Assembly (NCBI GenBank): GCA_016125405.1
Contig: WGLW01000016.1
Span: 23,897 to 87,896, forward strand
Reading direction: 5' to 3'
Length of the DNA stretch: 64,000 nt
DNA from: Alphaproteobacteria bacterium
Lineage (GTDB): Bacteria; Pseudomonadota; Alphaproteobacteria; Caulobacterales; Hyphomonadaceae
Of the stretch, positions 26,204 through 33,559 are shown piece by piece. Numbering within the stretch: position 1 is the stretch's first letter; each line of letters opens with the position of its first letter. The notes beneath the pieces are model-generated. The model was not told the DNA's origin, did not search any database, and was given only the letters and a program-made list of their open reading frames with translations. Both the position numbers and the translations under genes were made by a program.

Positions 26204-26994
26204 AGACCGCGCCGCTCAAGGCTTGCCTCGAACGCTGTCGAGACGCCGACTACTGTTTCGGGCGCACCGAGCATCAGGTAGCCGCCGGGCGCCATCTGTT
26301 CGGCGATGCGGTTCAGCACGTCGGCTTTGGTCGAATGATCGAAATTGACAAGCACGTTGCGGCACAGAACGACGTCGAACTTGCCGAGCTGCGTGAACGG
26401 TTCGATGAGGTTCTGTTTGCGGAACGCAACGTTGCCGCGAAGGCGTTCCGAAATGCGCCAGTGATCGTCCTGTTGCGTGAAGTAGTTCATCAACATCTGT
26501 ATCGGCAGACCGCGCTGAACTTCGAACTGCGAATACAACCCCGCACGCGCCTTTTCGAGCGAACGGTCCGAAATATCGGTCGCGACGATCTCCACCGGCA
26601 CGCCGTCGGTGAGCGACGGGTTCTGATCGAGCATCATCGCGATCGAATACGCTTCCTGACCGGTTGAACACGCTGCGCACCAGATGCGGATGCGGCCGCC
26701 GCGACGAACTTCGGCGAGCGCCGGCAGGACCGCTTCGCGGAGATGGACGAACGGCGTACGGTCGCGAAAGAAGTACGTTTCGCTCGCCGTCATGACGTCG
26801 ACGAGCTGCGCGACCAGCCGTTCTTCGCGGCGCGTGCGTACAACTTCGATGAGGTCGTCTATCGACGGCAGGCCTTCCTTGCGCGCCAGCGGCGCAAGAC
26901 GGCTTTCCAGCAGATACGTCTTGTCGGCCGTCAATACGATGCCGGCCCGCTTCTTCAACAGATCTGCGACGAAATCGAAATCCTGGCCGTTCAC
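26167..26994 (-). CDS. cheR: Chemotaxis-type protein-glutamate O-methyltransferase CheR
   Basis: 275 residues from GTG 26994 with GGAGACG upstream; a longer frame adds an Arg-rich, non-conserved leader. CheR features: FDFVADLLKKRAGIVLTADKTYLLESRL, VDVMTASETYFFRD, the SAM-binding IWCAACSTGQEAYSIAM, VLCRNVLVNFD, GGYLMLGAPET. It methylates chemoreceptor glutamates. No receptor, cheA or cheW lies nearby. It is downstream of a CheY-like gene with a 25-bp gap. Confidence 0.92.
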   Translation of the reverse strand: MNGQDFDFVADLLKKRAGIVLTADKTYLLESRLAPLARKEGLPSIDDLIEVVRTRREERLVAQLVDVMTASETYFFRDRTPFVHLREAVLPALAEVRRGGRIRIWCAACSTGQEAYSIAMMLDQNPSLTDGVPVEIVATDISDRSLEKARAGLYSQFEVQRGLPIQMLMNYFTQQDDHWRISERLRGNVAFRKQNLIEPFTQLGKFDVVLCRNVLVNFDHSTKADVLNRIAEQMAPGGYLMLGAPETVVGVSTAFEASLERRGLYRTPQKAVKAA

Positions 26995-27019
26995 ACGACG
27001 TCTCCGTTCAGGTCGAACT

Positions 27020-27385
27020 CTATACGAGACCGACTTCCGAGAATTTCGACTCAACGATTTCCGAGTCGAACGGCTTCATGATGTATTCGTTCGCGCCCGA
27101 ACGGATGGCTTCCGCGATGTGCGACATGTCGTTTTCGGTCGTACAGAACACGACGACAGGACGATCACCGCCCGGTTCGCGACGAAGTGCGCGAAGGAAA
27201 TCCAGTCCGTTCATGACGGGCATATTCCAGTCCAACAGAACGGCGTCCGGCATTTCCTTTCGGCACGTATCCAACGCCTGTTGTCCGTCCGCGGCTTCAT
27301 CTGCGTCGAAACGGAGGTCCTCTACGATGCGACGGGCGACTTTCCGGACGACGCGGCTGTCGTCCACGATCAGACAACGTTTCAT
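27020..27385 (-). CDS. CheY-like single-domain response regulator
   Basis: 121 residues from ATG 27385 with AAGGA nine bases upstream. Receiver only: the acidic pair in CLIVDDSRVVRKVARRI, phospho-Asp in AVLLDWNMPVMNG, Thr in VVFCTTENDM and Lys in YIMKPFDSEI. It lies in an apparent cheY-cheR pair just downstream of chpT. In related alphaproteobacteria such CheY-like proteins act on motility or c-di-GMP-dependent motor control; which applies is not decided by the sequence. Confidence 0.9.
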   Translation of the reverse strand: MKRCLIVDDSRVVRKVARRIVEDLRFDADEAADGQQALDTCRKEMPDAVLLDWNMPVMNGLDFLRALRREPGGDRPVVVFCTTENDMSHIAEAIRSGANEYIMKPFDSEIVESKFSEVGLV

Positions 27386-27589
27386 GACCGACATTCCTTC
27401 ATGACTTCACCTGTTCGGTACGCCATCGACGAACTTCGTACGCAAACGGAGTCCAAGTCCGAACCCGGCGCACGCCAGTTTCGGGGATACCGCAATTTCG
27501 TTAACGGAAATTTCCCAGAGGTTAGCGCCATCTAACGACCCGACGGGGCCGAATATGCGCCCCTAGCAACCATGCCGCCCAGAAGGCGC

Positions 27590-27624
27590 TGACAAGGTTA
27601 AGGAAAGGCTGCCGAGAGCAGCCT
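27590..27624 (-). terminator. Terminator after chpT
   Basis: A perfect 7-bp stem (AGGCTGC at 27606-27612, GCAGCCT at 27618-27624) with a CGAGA loop lies about 10 bp past the chpT stop. Read on the minus strand it is followed by a T/C-rich stretch (TTCCTTAACCTTG). It separates chpT from the cheY-cheR pair. Confidence 0.6.
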
Positions 27625-27633
27625 GACGGGCCC

Positions 27634-28275
27634 TCAGCCCCTGATCACGGGCCCGCGCGCCATCAGGCCGGAATTGCCGGGTTCGGCCCGCGCCACGAGG
27701 CTGAAGCCGATATCGTCCGCCAGGACGCGGGTGAAATAGGGCTGGATCGCCCCGCCGCCCCAGCCGTCCGGCGGCTCCGTGCCGGCCAGCGCGTCGTGCA
27801 CCTCCGGCTTGAAGGTCGAATACTGGCCGATCGCGTCGGCGTTCATGACGAGTTCGTCCCCCTCTTCATGGGCGGACACCCGGCAGACGCCCCGCGCCGC
27901 CGGCTCGACCATGATCAGCGTCATGTTCATCAGAAGGCGCATCTGGCGGTTGGTGATGTTGAGCGTCTCGACCTTCCAGTCGAGCTGGGTCTTGGTGTTG
28001 ACCTCGAACAGCCGGGTAAACATGCCGCGCGCCTCGGCGACATTCACCAGGCTGTCATTGATGGCCTGGCTGCCGATGGCGTAGCGCATGAAGCGCAGTT
28101 TCGCATCCAGCGTGGCGATCGAGCTGCGCAGGGATTTTTCGCCCTCGGCCCGCATGGCCGGGCCCATGCCTTCATCGAACAGAAGCTCGCAGCTCTGCAT
28201 CAGCGTGGTGAGCGGCGAGGCGACGTCATGACAGATGCGGGAGGCGACATACGACGCCAGTCTCGACGATTCCAT
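27634..28275 (-). CDS. chpT: Histidine phosphotransferase ChpT
   Basis: 213 residues. The dimerising helical hairpin carries the phospho-histidine in SRICHDVASPL (H16), followed by LRFMRYAIGS. The C-terminal half is the degenerate ATPase-like fold (LDWKVETLNITNRQMRLLMN, and FKPEVHDALAGTEPPDGWGG). This is the ChpT pattern. ChpT relays phosphate from CckA to CtrA and CpdR. It lies 13 kb from ctrA in this window. Confidence 0.92.
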   Translation of the reverse strand: MESSRLASYVASRICHDVASPLTTLMQSCELLFDEGMGPAMRAEGEKSLRSSIATLDAKLRFMRYAIGSQAINDSLVNVAEARGMFTRLFEVNTKTQLDWKVETLNITNRQMRLLMNMTLIMVEPAARGVCRVSAHEEGDELVMNADAIGQYSTFKPEVHDALAGTEPPDGWGGGAIQPYFTRVLADDIGFSLVARAEPGNSGLMARGPVIRG

Positions 28276-28363
28276 ATCGTTTCGACCTCTCGTGACGGCT
28301 GATCCGAATCAGCAAGCTAGCGGATCGGATTTCGCCCCCCAAGCCGGAAGTTATCCCCAGAGG

Positions 28364-28630
28364 CTATCCCCTGTCGGGGTCGTCGCCAGAGGGAAATTTT
28401 GCCCCTGGCTCGATCCGGTCGTCGAAACCCCTGCGGGAACTCAGGAAAGTCAGCGAGAACAGGCCGACCGAAAGGAGAACGGCCAGCGTCGCGCCCAGAG
28501 AGAAAGCGATTATGAAATTCGCGTTGGGAAACTGCCGGAACACCTCGCCCGCCCCGAACACCGCCGCAAGGATCAGTCCCGCGACAGGAACGAGCACGAT
28601 GAGGAGTGTGATCAGGATCTTGCGGGACAT
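28364..28630 (-). CDS. Small two-helix membrane protein
   Basis: 88 residues from the ATG of MSRKILITLL; the frame is open further upstream without conserved features. Two hydrophobic helices (about 5-25 and 38-62) are separated by a short loop and followed by a charged tail rich in Asp, Gly and Arg. No family recognised. It lies 88 bp upstream of chpT on the same strand and could be cotranscribed with it. Confidence 0.6.
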   Translation of the reverse strand: MSRKILITLLIVLVPVAGLILAAVFGAGEVFRQFPNANFIIAFSLGATLAVLLSVGLFSLTFLSSRRGFDDRIEPGAKFPSGDDPDRG

Positions 28631-28776
28631 GCGCCCGAGGCTAGCCCACTGCGCCCCTCGGCGCCACCGGCCGCCGATGCGTCCCCATGCCGGGGCCAGG
28701 TCTGGGCAAAGGGCTGATTTCGGCAAGGGACGCATTCAAGCGGCGACAGGCGCGAGGGACAGCCCTTTCTCGCCGC

Positions 28777-29079
28777 TCAGGCCGGTGATTGAAAATAGGC
28801 ATCGAAGTCCATCGAGCCGTGAGGAATGCCAATTATGGCGATCATGTCGCCATTGACGATGTAAAAGATCAGGTGCGAGCCTTGGCGATAACTGCGATAG
28901 CCTTCACCAATCTCTTCGCGGGGTCGTCCGGCGCCAGGGTTTTTGCCCAGCCAGTCGAAACGCTTTGCCATGTCGGAGAGGTATTTCTCCGTCTGATGCT
29001 CGCCCCATGTGGCGAGCGTGAAGTCCGCGATCTGGTCGAGATCCTTCAACGCTCGCGGGGTGAGGCGGTAGCTTCTCAA
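28777..29079 (-). CDS. parE: ParE-family toxin
   Basis: 100 residues of the RelE/ParE fold: YRLTPRALKDLDQIADFTLATWGEHQTEKYL, then FDWLGKNPGAGRPREEIGEGYRSYRQGSHLIFY and a short C-terminal strand. ParE toxins poison DNA gyrase. The gene overlaps parD by 4 bp, as expected of a co-translated antitoxin-toxin operon. The protein appears full length. Confidence 0.92.
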   Translation of the reverse strand: MRSYRLTPRALKDLDQIADFTLATWGEHQTEKYLSDMAKRFDWLGKNPGAGRPREEIGEGYRSYRQGSHLIFYIVNGDMIAIIGIPHGSMDFDAYFQSPA

Positions 29080-29339
29080 GCCTTATCAGCTCTCGAGGCG
29101 CGCTGTTTCGCCCGCTTCAAAACGTCAGCGGCTGAAAAATCCACGTACTCACCTCGCTTCGCTTGTTGAGCACCCTCAACGAGATGATCCTGAAGCGCTT
29201 TTAGTCGATTGCCCCTTTCCTCAAGCTCGCGGAGGGCGGCGCGGACAACCTCACTGGCAGACGCGAAACGGCCGCTCGCGATCTCCCGCTTTACAAACTT
29301 TTCCCAGTGTGGGCCCAAGGAAAGCGATGTCGTGGCCAT
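29076..29339 (-). CDS. parD: ParD-family antitoxin
   Basis: 87 residues from ATG 29339. The N-terminal ribbon-helix-helix begins MATTSLSLGPHWEKFV and includes SGRFASASEVVRAALRELEE. The C-terminal tail, KRGEYVDFSAADVLKRAKQR, is the toxin-binding part. ParD neutralises ParE and represses the operon. An upstream in-frame ATG lies inside the operator palindrome. Confidence 0.92.
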   Translation of the reverse strand: MATTSLSLGPHWEKFVKREIASGRFASASEVVRAALRELEERGNRLKALQDHLVEGAQQAKRGEYVDFSAADVLKRAKQRASRADKA

Positions 29340-29350
29340 GCGCACCTCAC

Positions 29351-29389
29351 TATTCATTTTGAATATAGCAGATACCTTGAGTGGGTCAA
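29351..29389 (-). promoter_or_regulatory. parDE promoter with overlapping palindromic operator
   Basis: On the minus strand, TTGACC (29389-29384) and TATATT (29367-29362) stand 16 bp apart, a good sigma-70 promoter. A perfect inverted repeat, TATTCA-TTT-TGAATA at 29351-29365, overlaps the -10 element and lies 12 bp before the parD start. Ribbon-helix-helix ParD proteins bind such repeats, so ParD autorepression here is likely. Confidence 0.7.
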
Positions 29390-29627
29390 GATGATGATGG
29401 GAGCTCGATCGTGGTCTTGCGACCGTTGTCGGCGAGAAACTGCCTGCGCGGCACGAAACCCGGAACGGAAGGTCTGAGGCGGCTCTGCCCGTCGCAATAT
29501 TGTGGCGGCCCTCGCATTGATAGCCCCAGCAGTCGGTTCGTTCAGAGACTGCGGGACCCGAGCCCCCTTCCCAGAAGGCCGACTCTCAAGCAATTCTGGC
29601 CCGAACTCAATGGCAGACCGGGCGACG

Positions 29628-30968
29628 ATGAGCGTTCGTAACGACATATCGGGATTGCGGAGCTTCATCAGCCGCGAAGAGAACTGGCGCCAGCGATTGC
29701 AGGATGTGGTCGGCGAACACCTCATGCCGGCGCTTGAAGAATTCGATATCGATCATGATGAATTGGCCGACGTTCTGGGCGAACCATGGGCGGGGGCGTT
29801 GTGGGGATGTGGGTTCGAGGATTTTCTCGGACGTCGCTATGGCGAGGAAAACATAGTTGATCTCTACCTTAAGCGACGGGGCTGGCGGGAAACCGCGCTC
29901 AACCGCGCCTATTTCGCGGCGTTACGCGACGCGCCGGTCAGCCTCTATGAGGTCGGCGGTGTCGAGCCGGGCGTCTCCATGGTGCTAAACGACCTTCTTG
30001 CGAACGCCGCGCCAGTCATTGTTCGAGAGAAGTCAGCTACCCAATCGCTCAAGAAATGGGATCGCATCGCGGTACGCGTAGTGACGGAGCATGAACACCA
30101 TGTGATCTCCGGAGCGCTCCTGCCGTTTTCCGCTGACGCCGTCGATCTGCTGCTTGCCGGGTTGCGTGACGCGCTGAGGCTCAAGAAATCTGATGTTCTG
30201 CGGCTCACCAGGGATCAGCTTCGAGGGTGCGCGCCGGTTTTCACCAGCGCCTGGCTGTTCACTGAACTGCCTCGCATCCTGACCCCCGCGCAGCCGAGGC
30301 TCTGCAACTCGGACGGCGACGAAATAGTCTTCCACGATCTGCGTTTCCCGCTCGCCACGGGTGTGAAGCAGAAGGACGTCGCGGCGCGATTGGATAAGGC
30401 GAAAGGACTTCTTGCCGAGAGTCGGCAGTTCTGGAACTGGGTCGCCCCGCGCAAGGGGCGAGCGGGAAGGAGCGCCGATGGCTTGATGCTGGAAACACAA
30501 ATCGATGGCGGCACGATGCTGGGCTCCCTCGAACTGAAGGGGAAGGCCCTGCAGGTCAGCGTCAATTCGGCTAGACGTGCAGCGAAAGTCGAGGCCCTGT
30601 TGATCGCTGCTGCCGGAAAACTCTTGGGACGCCCGCTAACCACGATCCGAACCGTCGAACAGATGCTAGCTGAGAAGCATGACGCGCAGCGCCAGGACGA
30701 GGCTGACGAAATCCCGCCTGAGATCGCAAGGCAGGTCGCCCGCGATTATCTAGACAATCACTATCGTGAAACGCTGGACGCGCCGATACCAGCGCTAGGC
30801 GGGAAGTCGCCTCGCCAAGCTGTACGAAGCGCTGCCGGACGTGAAAAGGTGATCGAATGGCTCAAGGTCCTGGAAAATCGCAGCGCCCGGCATGATGATG
30901 GCCCGATTGCCGAGTACGATTTCGGTTGGATGTGGGCCGAACTCGGACTGCAGGAACGCCGGAACTAA
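29628..30968 (+). CDS. Uncharacterised protein with MbcA/ParS-like C-terminal segment
   Basis: 446 residues from ATG 29628; ATGs at 29610 and 29502 are also in frame and none has a clear ribosome site. The bulk is unrecognised (DVVGEHLMPALEEFDIDHDEL, WGCGFEDFLGRRYG, LETQIDGGTMLGSLELKG). The C-terminus, ETLDAPIPALGGKSPRQAV and REKVIEWLKVLEN, resembles the toxin-binding part of Xre/MbcA/ParS (DUF2384) antitoxins. Codon use is less G/C-ending than in nearby genes. It stands next to parDE. Confidence 0.6.
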   Translation: MSVRNDISGLRSFISREENWRQRLQDVVGEHLMPALEEFDIDHDELADVLGEPWAGALWGCGFEDFLGRRYGEENIVDLYLKRRGWRETALNRAYFAALRDAPVSLYEVGGVEPGVSMVLNDLLANAAPVIVREKSATQSLKKWDRIAVRVVTEHEHHVISGALLPFSADAVDLLLAGLRDALRLKKSDVLRLTRDQLRGCAPVFTSAWLFTELPRILTPAQPRLCNSDGDEIVFHDLRFPLATGVKQKDVAARLDKAKGLLAESRQFWNWVAPRKGRAGRSADGLMLETQIDGGTMLGSLELKGKALQVSVNSARRAAKVEALLIAAAGKLLGRPLTTIRTVEQMLAEKHDAQRQDEADEIPPEIARQVARDYLDNHYRETLDAPIPALGGKSPRQAVRSAAGREKVIEWLKVLENRSARHDDGPIAEYDFGWMWAELGLQERRN

Positions 30969-31159
30969 CTGTGGTTCGACGCCGATCATGGATGTCGCGT
31001 TTCGGCGATTGCACTAAGCCGCTCGCGCGGGAGAAGAGCGTTGCAGCGGCGGGGATGAGCATCGCCGTCTGATGTCTCCGGGCGGCGCGCGGGCTGGCTA
31101 ATCGCCGTCAGCCGTCGCACAACCGGGCCCACGACATTCCGGAGAGGCGGGGACTCAGC

Positions 31160-32107
31160 TTGCCAGGGTTTACCCACCGCGCATCGTTGAGACGACCGGC
31201 GCTTCGCGCGTGCGTGGCCGCGTGCCTGATGCTGCTTGCGCCCGCCGCGTTTGCGCAGACCGCTTTCCCGCGGACGCCGGCCGGCACGCCCGACCTTGAA
31301 GGCGTCTGGACCATGCGGACGCTGACGCCCTTCTTCCGTCCCAAGGGCGTGACGGCGCCGTCTGTCAGCGCGAGCGAGGAGCCGGCTTTCATCGCGAACA
31401 TGATGGGCGAGCGCCTGTCGGCCGAGCGCTTCGATCCCGGCACGTCCGAACCTGACGGCCTCGGGCTTGCCGTCGTGAACGGGGAGCACCGCACGTCGGC
31501 GGTGGTGAGCCCGGCGAACGGCCAGCTTGCGCTGACCGCCGCCGGCAAGGCCCGCCTGCGCGCGCGACCTGACGGCTATGATGGGCCCGAGGGGCGGCCG
31601 GTCAACGAACGCTGCATCGCCGACGCTGGCCGGGCGCCCTATCGGGTGATGTCCGGCGAGATGTATTTCGAGATCGTGCAGACGCCCGGCTTCCTCGTCA
31701 TTCACAAGGAGGGGATGGACCCGCCGCGCATCTTTTCCCTCACCGGGAATGAGCGTCCCGTTCCGGGCGGCTCGTGGACGGGCGCGTCCACCCACCGCTG
31801 GGAGGGCGACACCTTCGTGATCGAGACCACCGGCTTCCGGGCAGAGGACACCAACCGCAGGATCTCGGGGCCCGGGTCCGCAGGCTTCCCGATCGCGCCC
31901 GCCACGCGGATCACGGAATGGCTGATCCCCGTTTCGCCCGACGTCATCCTTTACCGCTACAAGGTCGACGACCCGGTTCTCTACGCCGAGCCGCTGGTGG
32001 TGGAGCTGCCGCTGCTGCGCTCGTCCGAGCGGTTGTTCGAAAGCGCCTGCCACGAGGGAAACAAGAGCCTGGTCAACACGCTGCAGGGCGCGCGCAAAGG
32101 CGGATAG
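31160..32107 (+). CDS. Secreted hypothetical protein (PDLEGVW family)
   Basis: 315 residues from a TTG start with GGAGAGG upstream; the start is uncertain. A signal peptide ends at AAFAQ (about residue 33). The mature part opens with TPAGTPDLEGVWTM and has CIADAGRAPYRVM, EIVQTPGFLVIHKEGM and RWEGDTFVIETTGF, a pattern seen in many secreted proteins of unknown function in proteobacteria and acidobacteria. It is followed 58 bp later by a Tat-exported DsrE-like protein. Confidence 0.7.
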   Translation: MPGFTHRASLRRPALRACVAACLMLLAPAAFAQTAFPRTPAGTPDLEGVWTMRTLTPFFRPKGVTAPSVSASEEPAFIANMMGERLSAERFDPGTSEPDGLGLAVVNGEHRTSAVVSPANGQLALTAAGKARLRARPDGYDGPEGRPVNERCIADAGRAPYRVMSGEMYFEIVQTPGFLVIHKEGMDPPRIFSLTGNERPVPGGSWTGASTHRWEGDTFVIETTGFRAEDTNRRISGPGSAGFPIAPATRITEWLIPVSPDVILYRYKVDDPVLYAEPLVVELPLLRSSERLFESACHEGNKSLVNTLQGARKGG

Positions 32108-32165
32108 ACGCGCCGCCGCCGTTCGCGCATCCTGCGGACGCACGGCGAACACGAGGGAGAATGTG

Positions 32166-32870
32166 ATGCGCGACGTATCGGACCAGACGGAGCGGCGGTC
32201 GTTTCTGTCACGGCTGGGCCTCGGGGCCGCGGTGATCGGCGCCGGGCTGAGCGCCGGACTTGTCGCCGCCCCGCCGGCCGACGCGCAGACACGCGGCTTC
32301 AAACCGAAGCGCCACAAGGAAGACGCCTGGATGGACGGCCTCAAGGGCGGGCATCGCATCGTCATCGACTCGGCGGCGCCGGCTTCGGGCGGAGCGGCGC
32401 TGCTCTATGCCAACAATACCTTCTCGGCCAACAAGTCCGGCTACGGCCTCGAGACCGACGACCTCGCGGTGATCGTGGTGCTGCGGCACTTCTCGACGCC
32501 GTTCGCCTACACCGATGCGGTCTGGGCGAAATACGGCGAGGCGCTGTCGGGCATGATCAACTTCAAGGACCCGGAGACCAAGGCGGCGCCCGTCACCAAC
32601 CTCTACAACTCCGCCGCGGCCAGCCGGTCGCTCGCCAATATGGGGATCACCATCCAGAGCCTCGTCGACAAGAAGGTGCAGTTCGCCGTCTGCAATTCCG
32701 CGACGCACGCCCTCGCCGGCGGCATAGCGCAAAAGGTGAAGAGCGATCCCGAGACGGTCTACAAGGACTTCGTCTCCAACGTTGTGCCTAACTCGCACCT
32801 GGTTGCGGCCGGCGTCGTCGCAGTGAACCGCGCGCAGGAATACGGCTACACGCTGCTGACGGCGGTCTAG
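32166..32870 (+). CDS. Tat-exported DsrE-like protein
   Basis: 234 residues from ATG 32166. A twin-arginine signal ERRSFLSRLGLGAAVIGAG is cut near DAQT (about 40-43). The mature domain has HRIVIDSAAPASGGAALLYANN, LAVIVVLRHFSTPFAYTDAVW, VQFAVCNSATHALAG and the C-terminal VAAGVVAVNRAQEYGYT. This resembles DsrE/F-fold proteins exported by Tat, with one conserved Cys. Function unknown. Confidence 0.75.
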   Translation: MRDVSDQTERRSFLSRLGLGAAVIGAGLSAGLVAAPPADAQTRGFKPKRHKEDAWMDGLKGGHRIVIDSAAPASGGAALLYANNTFSANKSGYGLETDDLAVIVVLRHFSTPFAYTDAVWAKYGEALSGMINFKDPETKAAPVTNLYNSAAASRSLANMGITIQSLVDKKVQFAVCNSATHALAGGIAQKVKSDPETVYKDFVSNVVPNSHLVAAGVVAVNRAQEYGYTLLTAV

Positions 32871-32891
32871 CGCCCGCGCGACTTACGGGCG
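32871..32891. terminator. Weak hairpin between convergent genes
   Basis: CGCCCG (32871-32876) and CGGGCG (32886-32891) form a 6-bp GC stem between the dsrE-like gene and ydbL, which converge with a 31-bp gap. No T tract, so it is a weak bidirectional terminator candidate. Confidence 0.3.
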
Positions 32892-32901
32892 CCGGCCACG
32901 C

Positions 32902-33258
32902 CTACGGCTTCTTCGTCCAGGGCTGGTCGGCGCCGGGTTTCACCGCTTCGCCGGAGCCGGCGCGCGCGATCTGCTTTTCGGCGGTGAGCGCCGCGATGGT
33001 CTGCATCGGCTGGTTCGTCTTCGCGGCCGTGTCGTTGTAGATCGCGAGACGCTTGGCGTTGATCTCGTCGACATGGCGCTTGATGTCCGGCGTCGCCTTC
33101 GAGGCGTCGGCGATGCCGAGATAGCCGGTGTACATCTCGCCGACGATGCCCTGCGCCTTGGCCTGGTCGATCACCGCGTCCTGCGCGTGGGCGACGCCGA
33201 GGCTGGCCGCCATTGCGAGGCCGGCAAACAGGATCGAAATCTTGCGGATCATGCTCAT
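32902..33258 (-). CDS. ydbL: YdbL family protein (DUF1318)
   Basis: 118 residues from ATG 33258, with GGAGCC upstream. A signal peptide (ISILFAGLAMAASLGVAHAQ) precedes the DUF1318 domain: AVIDQAKAQGIVGEMYTGYL, then VDEINAKRLAIYNDTAAKT and IAALTAEKQI. In E. coli, periplasmic YdbL is thought to modulate YnbE multimerisation. It is the last gene of a ydbH-ynbE-ydbL operon. Confidence 0.9.
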   Translation of the reverse strand: MSMIRKISILFAGLAMAASLGVAHAQDAVIDQAKAQGIVGEMYTGYLGIADASKATPDIKRHVDEINAKRLAIYNDTAAKTNQPMQTIAALTAEKQIARAGSGEAVKPGADQPWTKKP

Positions 33259-33278
33259 GGGAGGCTCCTCTTGCTGCC

Positions 33279-33479
33279 TCAGAATGCGTCTGGGTTCTTG
33301 GCGATCAGGTCCTCGACATCCTTGTCGAGCTTCACCCTGACCTGCTGGTCGATCTTGACGTTGAGATTGATCTCGATCGGCTTGTCCGGCGCCTGGATCT
33401 TCACAGTCGGCGCGCACGCCGCCCCTGCCAGTGCGAACGCAATCGCGGCGCCGCCCATCAGTGCCTGCCGTCTGATCAT
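33279..33479 (-). CDS. ynbE: YnbE family lipoprotein
   Basis: 66 residues from ATG 33479 with GGAG at good spacing. A signal with a lipobox-like AGAAC (about residues 18-22) precedes the conserved YnbE segment PDKPIEINLNVKIDQQVRVKL and KDVEDLIAKNP. In E. coli, outer-membrane YnbE forms beta-strand stacks that join YdbH into an intermembrane bridge. It is encoded between ydbH and ydbL. Confidence 0.92.
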   Translation of the reverse strand: MIRRQALMGGAAIAFALAGAACAPTVKIQAPDKPIEINLNVKIDQQVRVKLDKDVEDLIAKNPDAF

Positions 33480-33559
33480 CGATGGCTCCATGTCTGCGGC
33501 AAGGCCGCCAGCCGTCCCTGCGACCGTTGCGTTGACCCTCGCCTTATCCGCGCGCTTCG

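Noticed and set aside
29354..29640. Remnant transposase or short genes in the parD-upstream gap
   Set aside because: Open frames exist on both strands but none resembles a known protein; only the parDE promoter-operator is supported.
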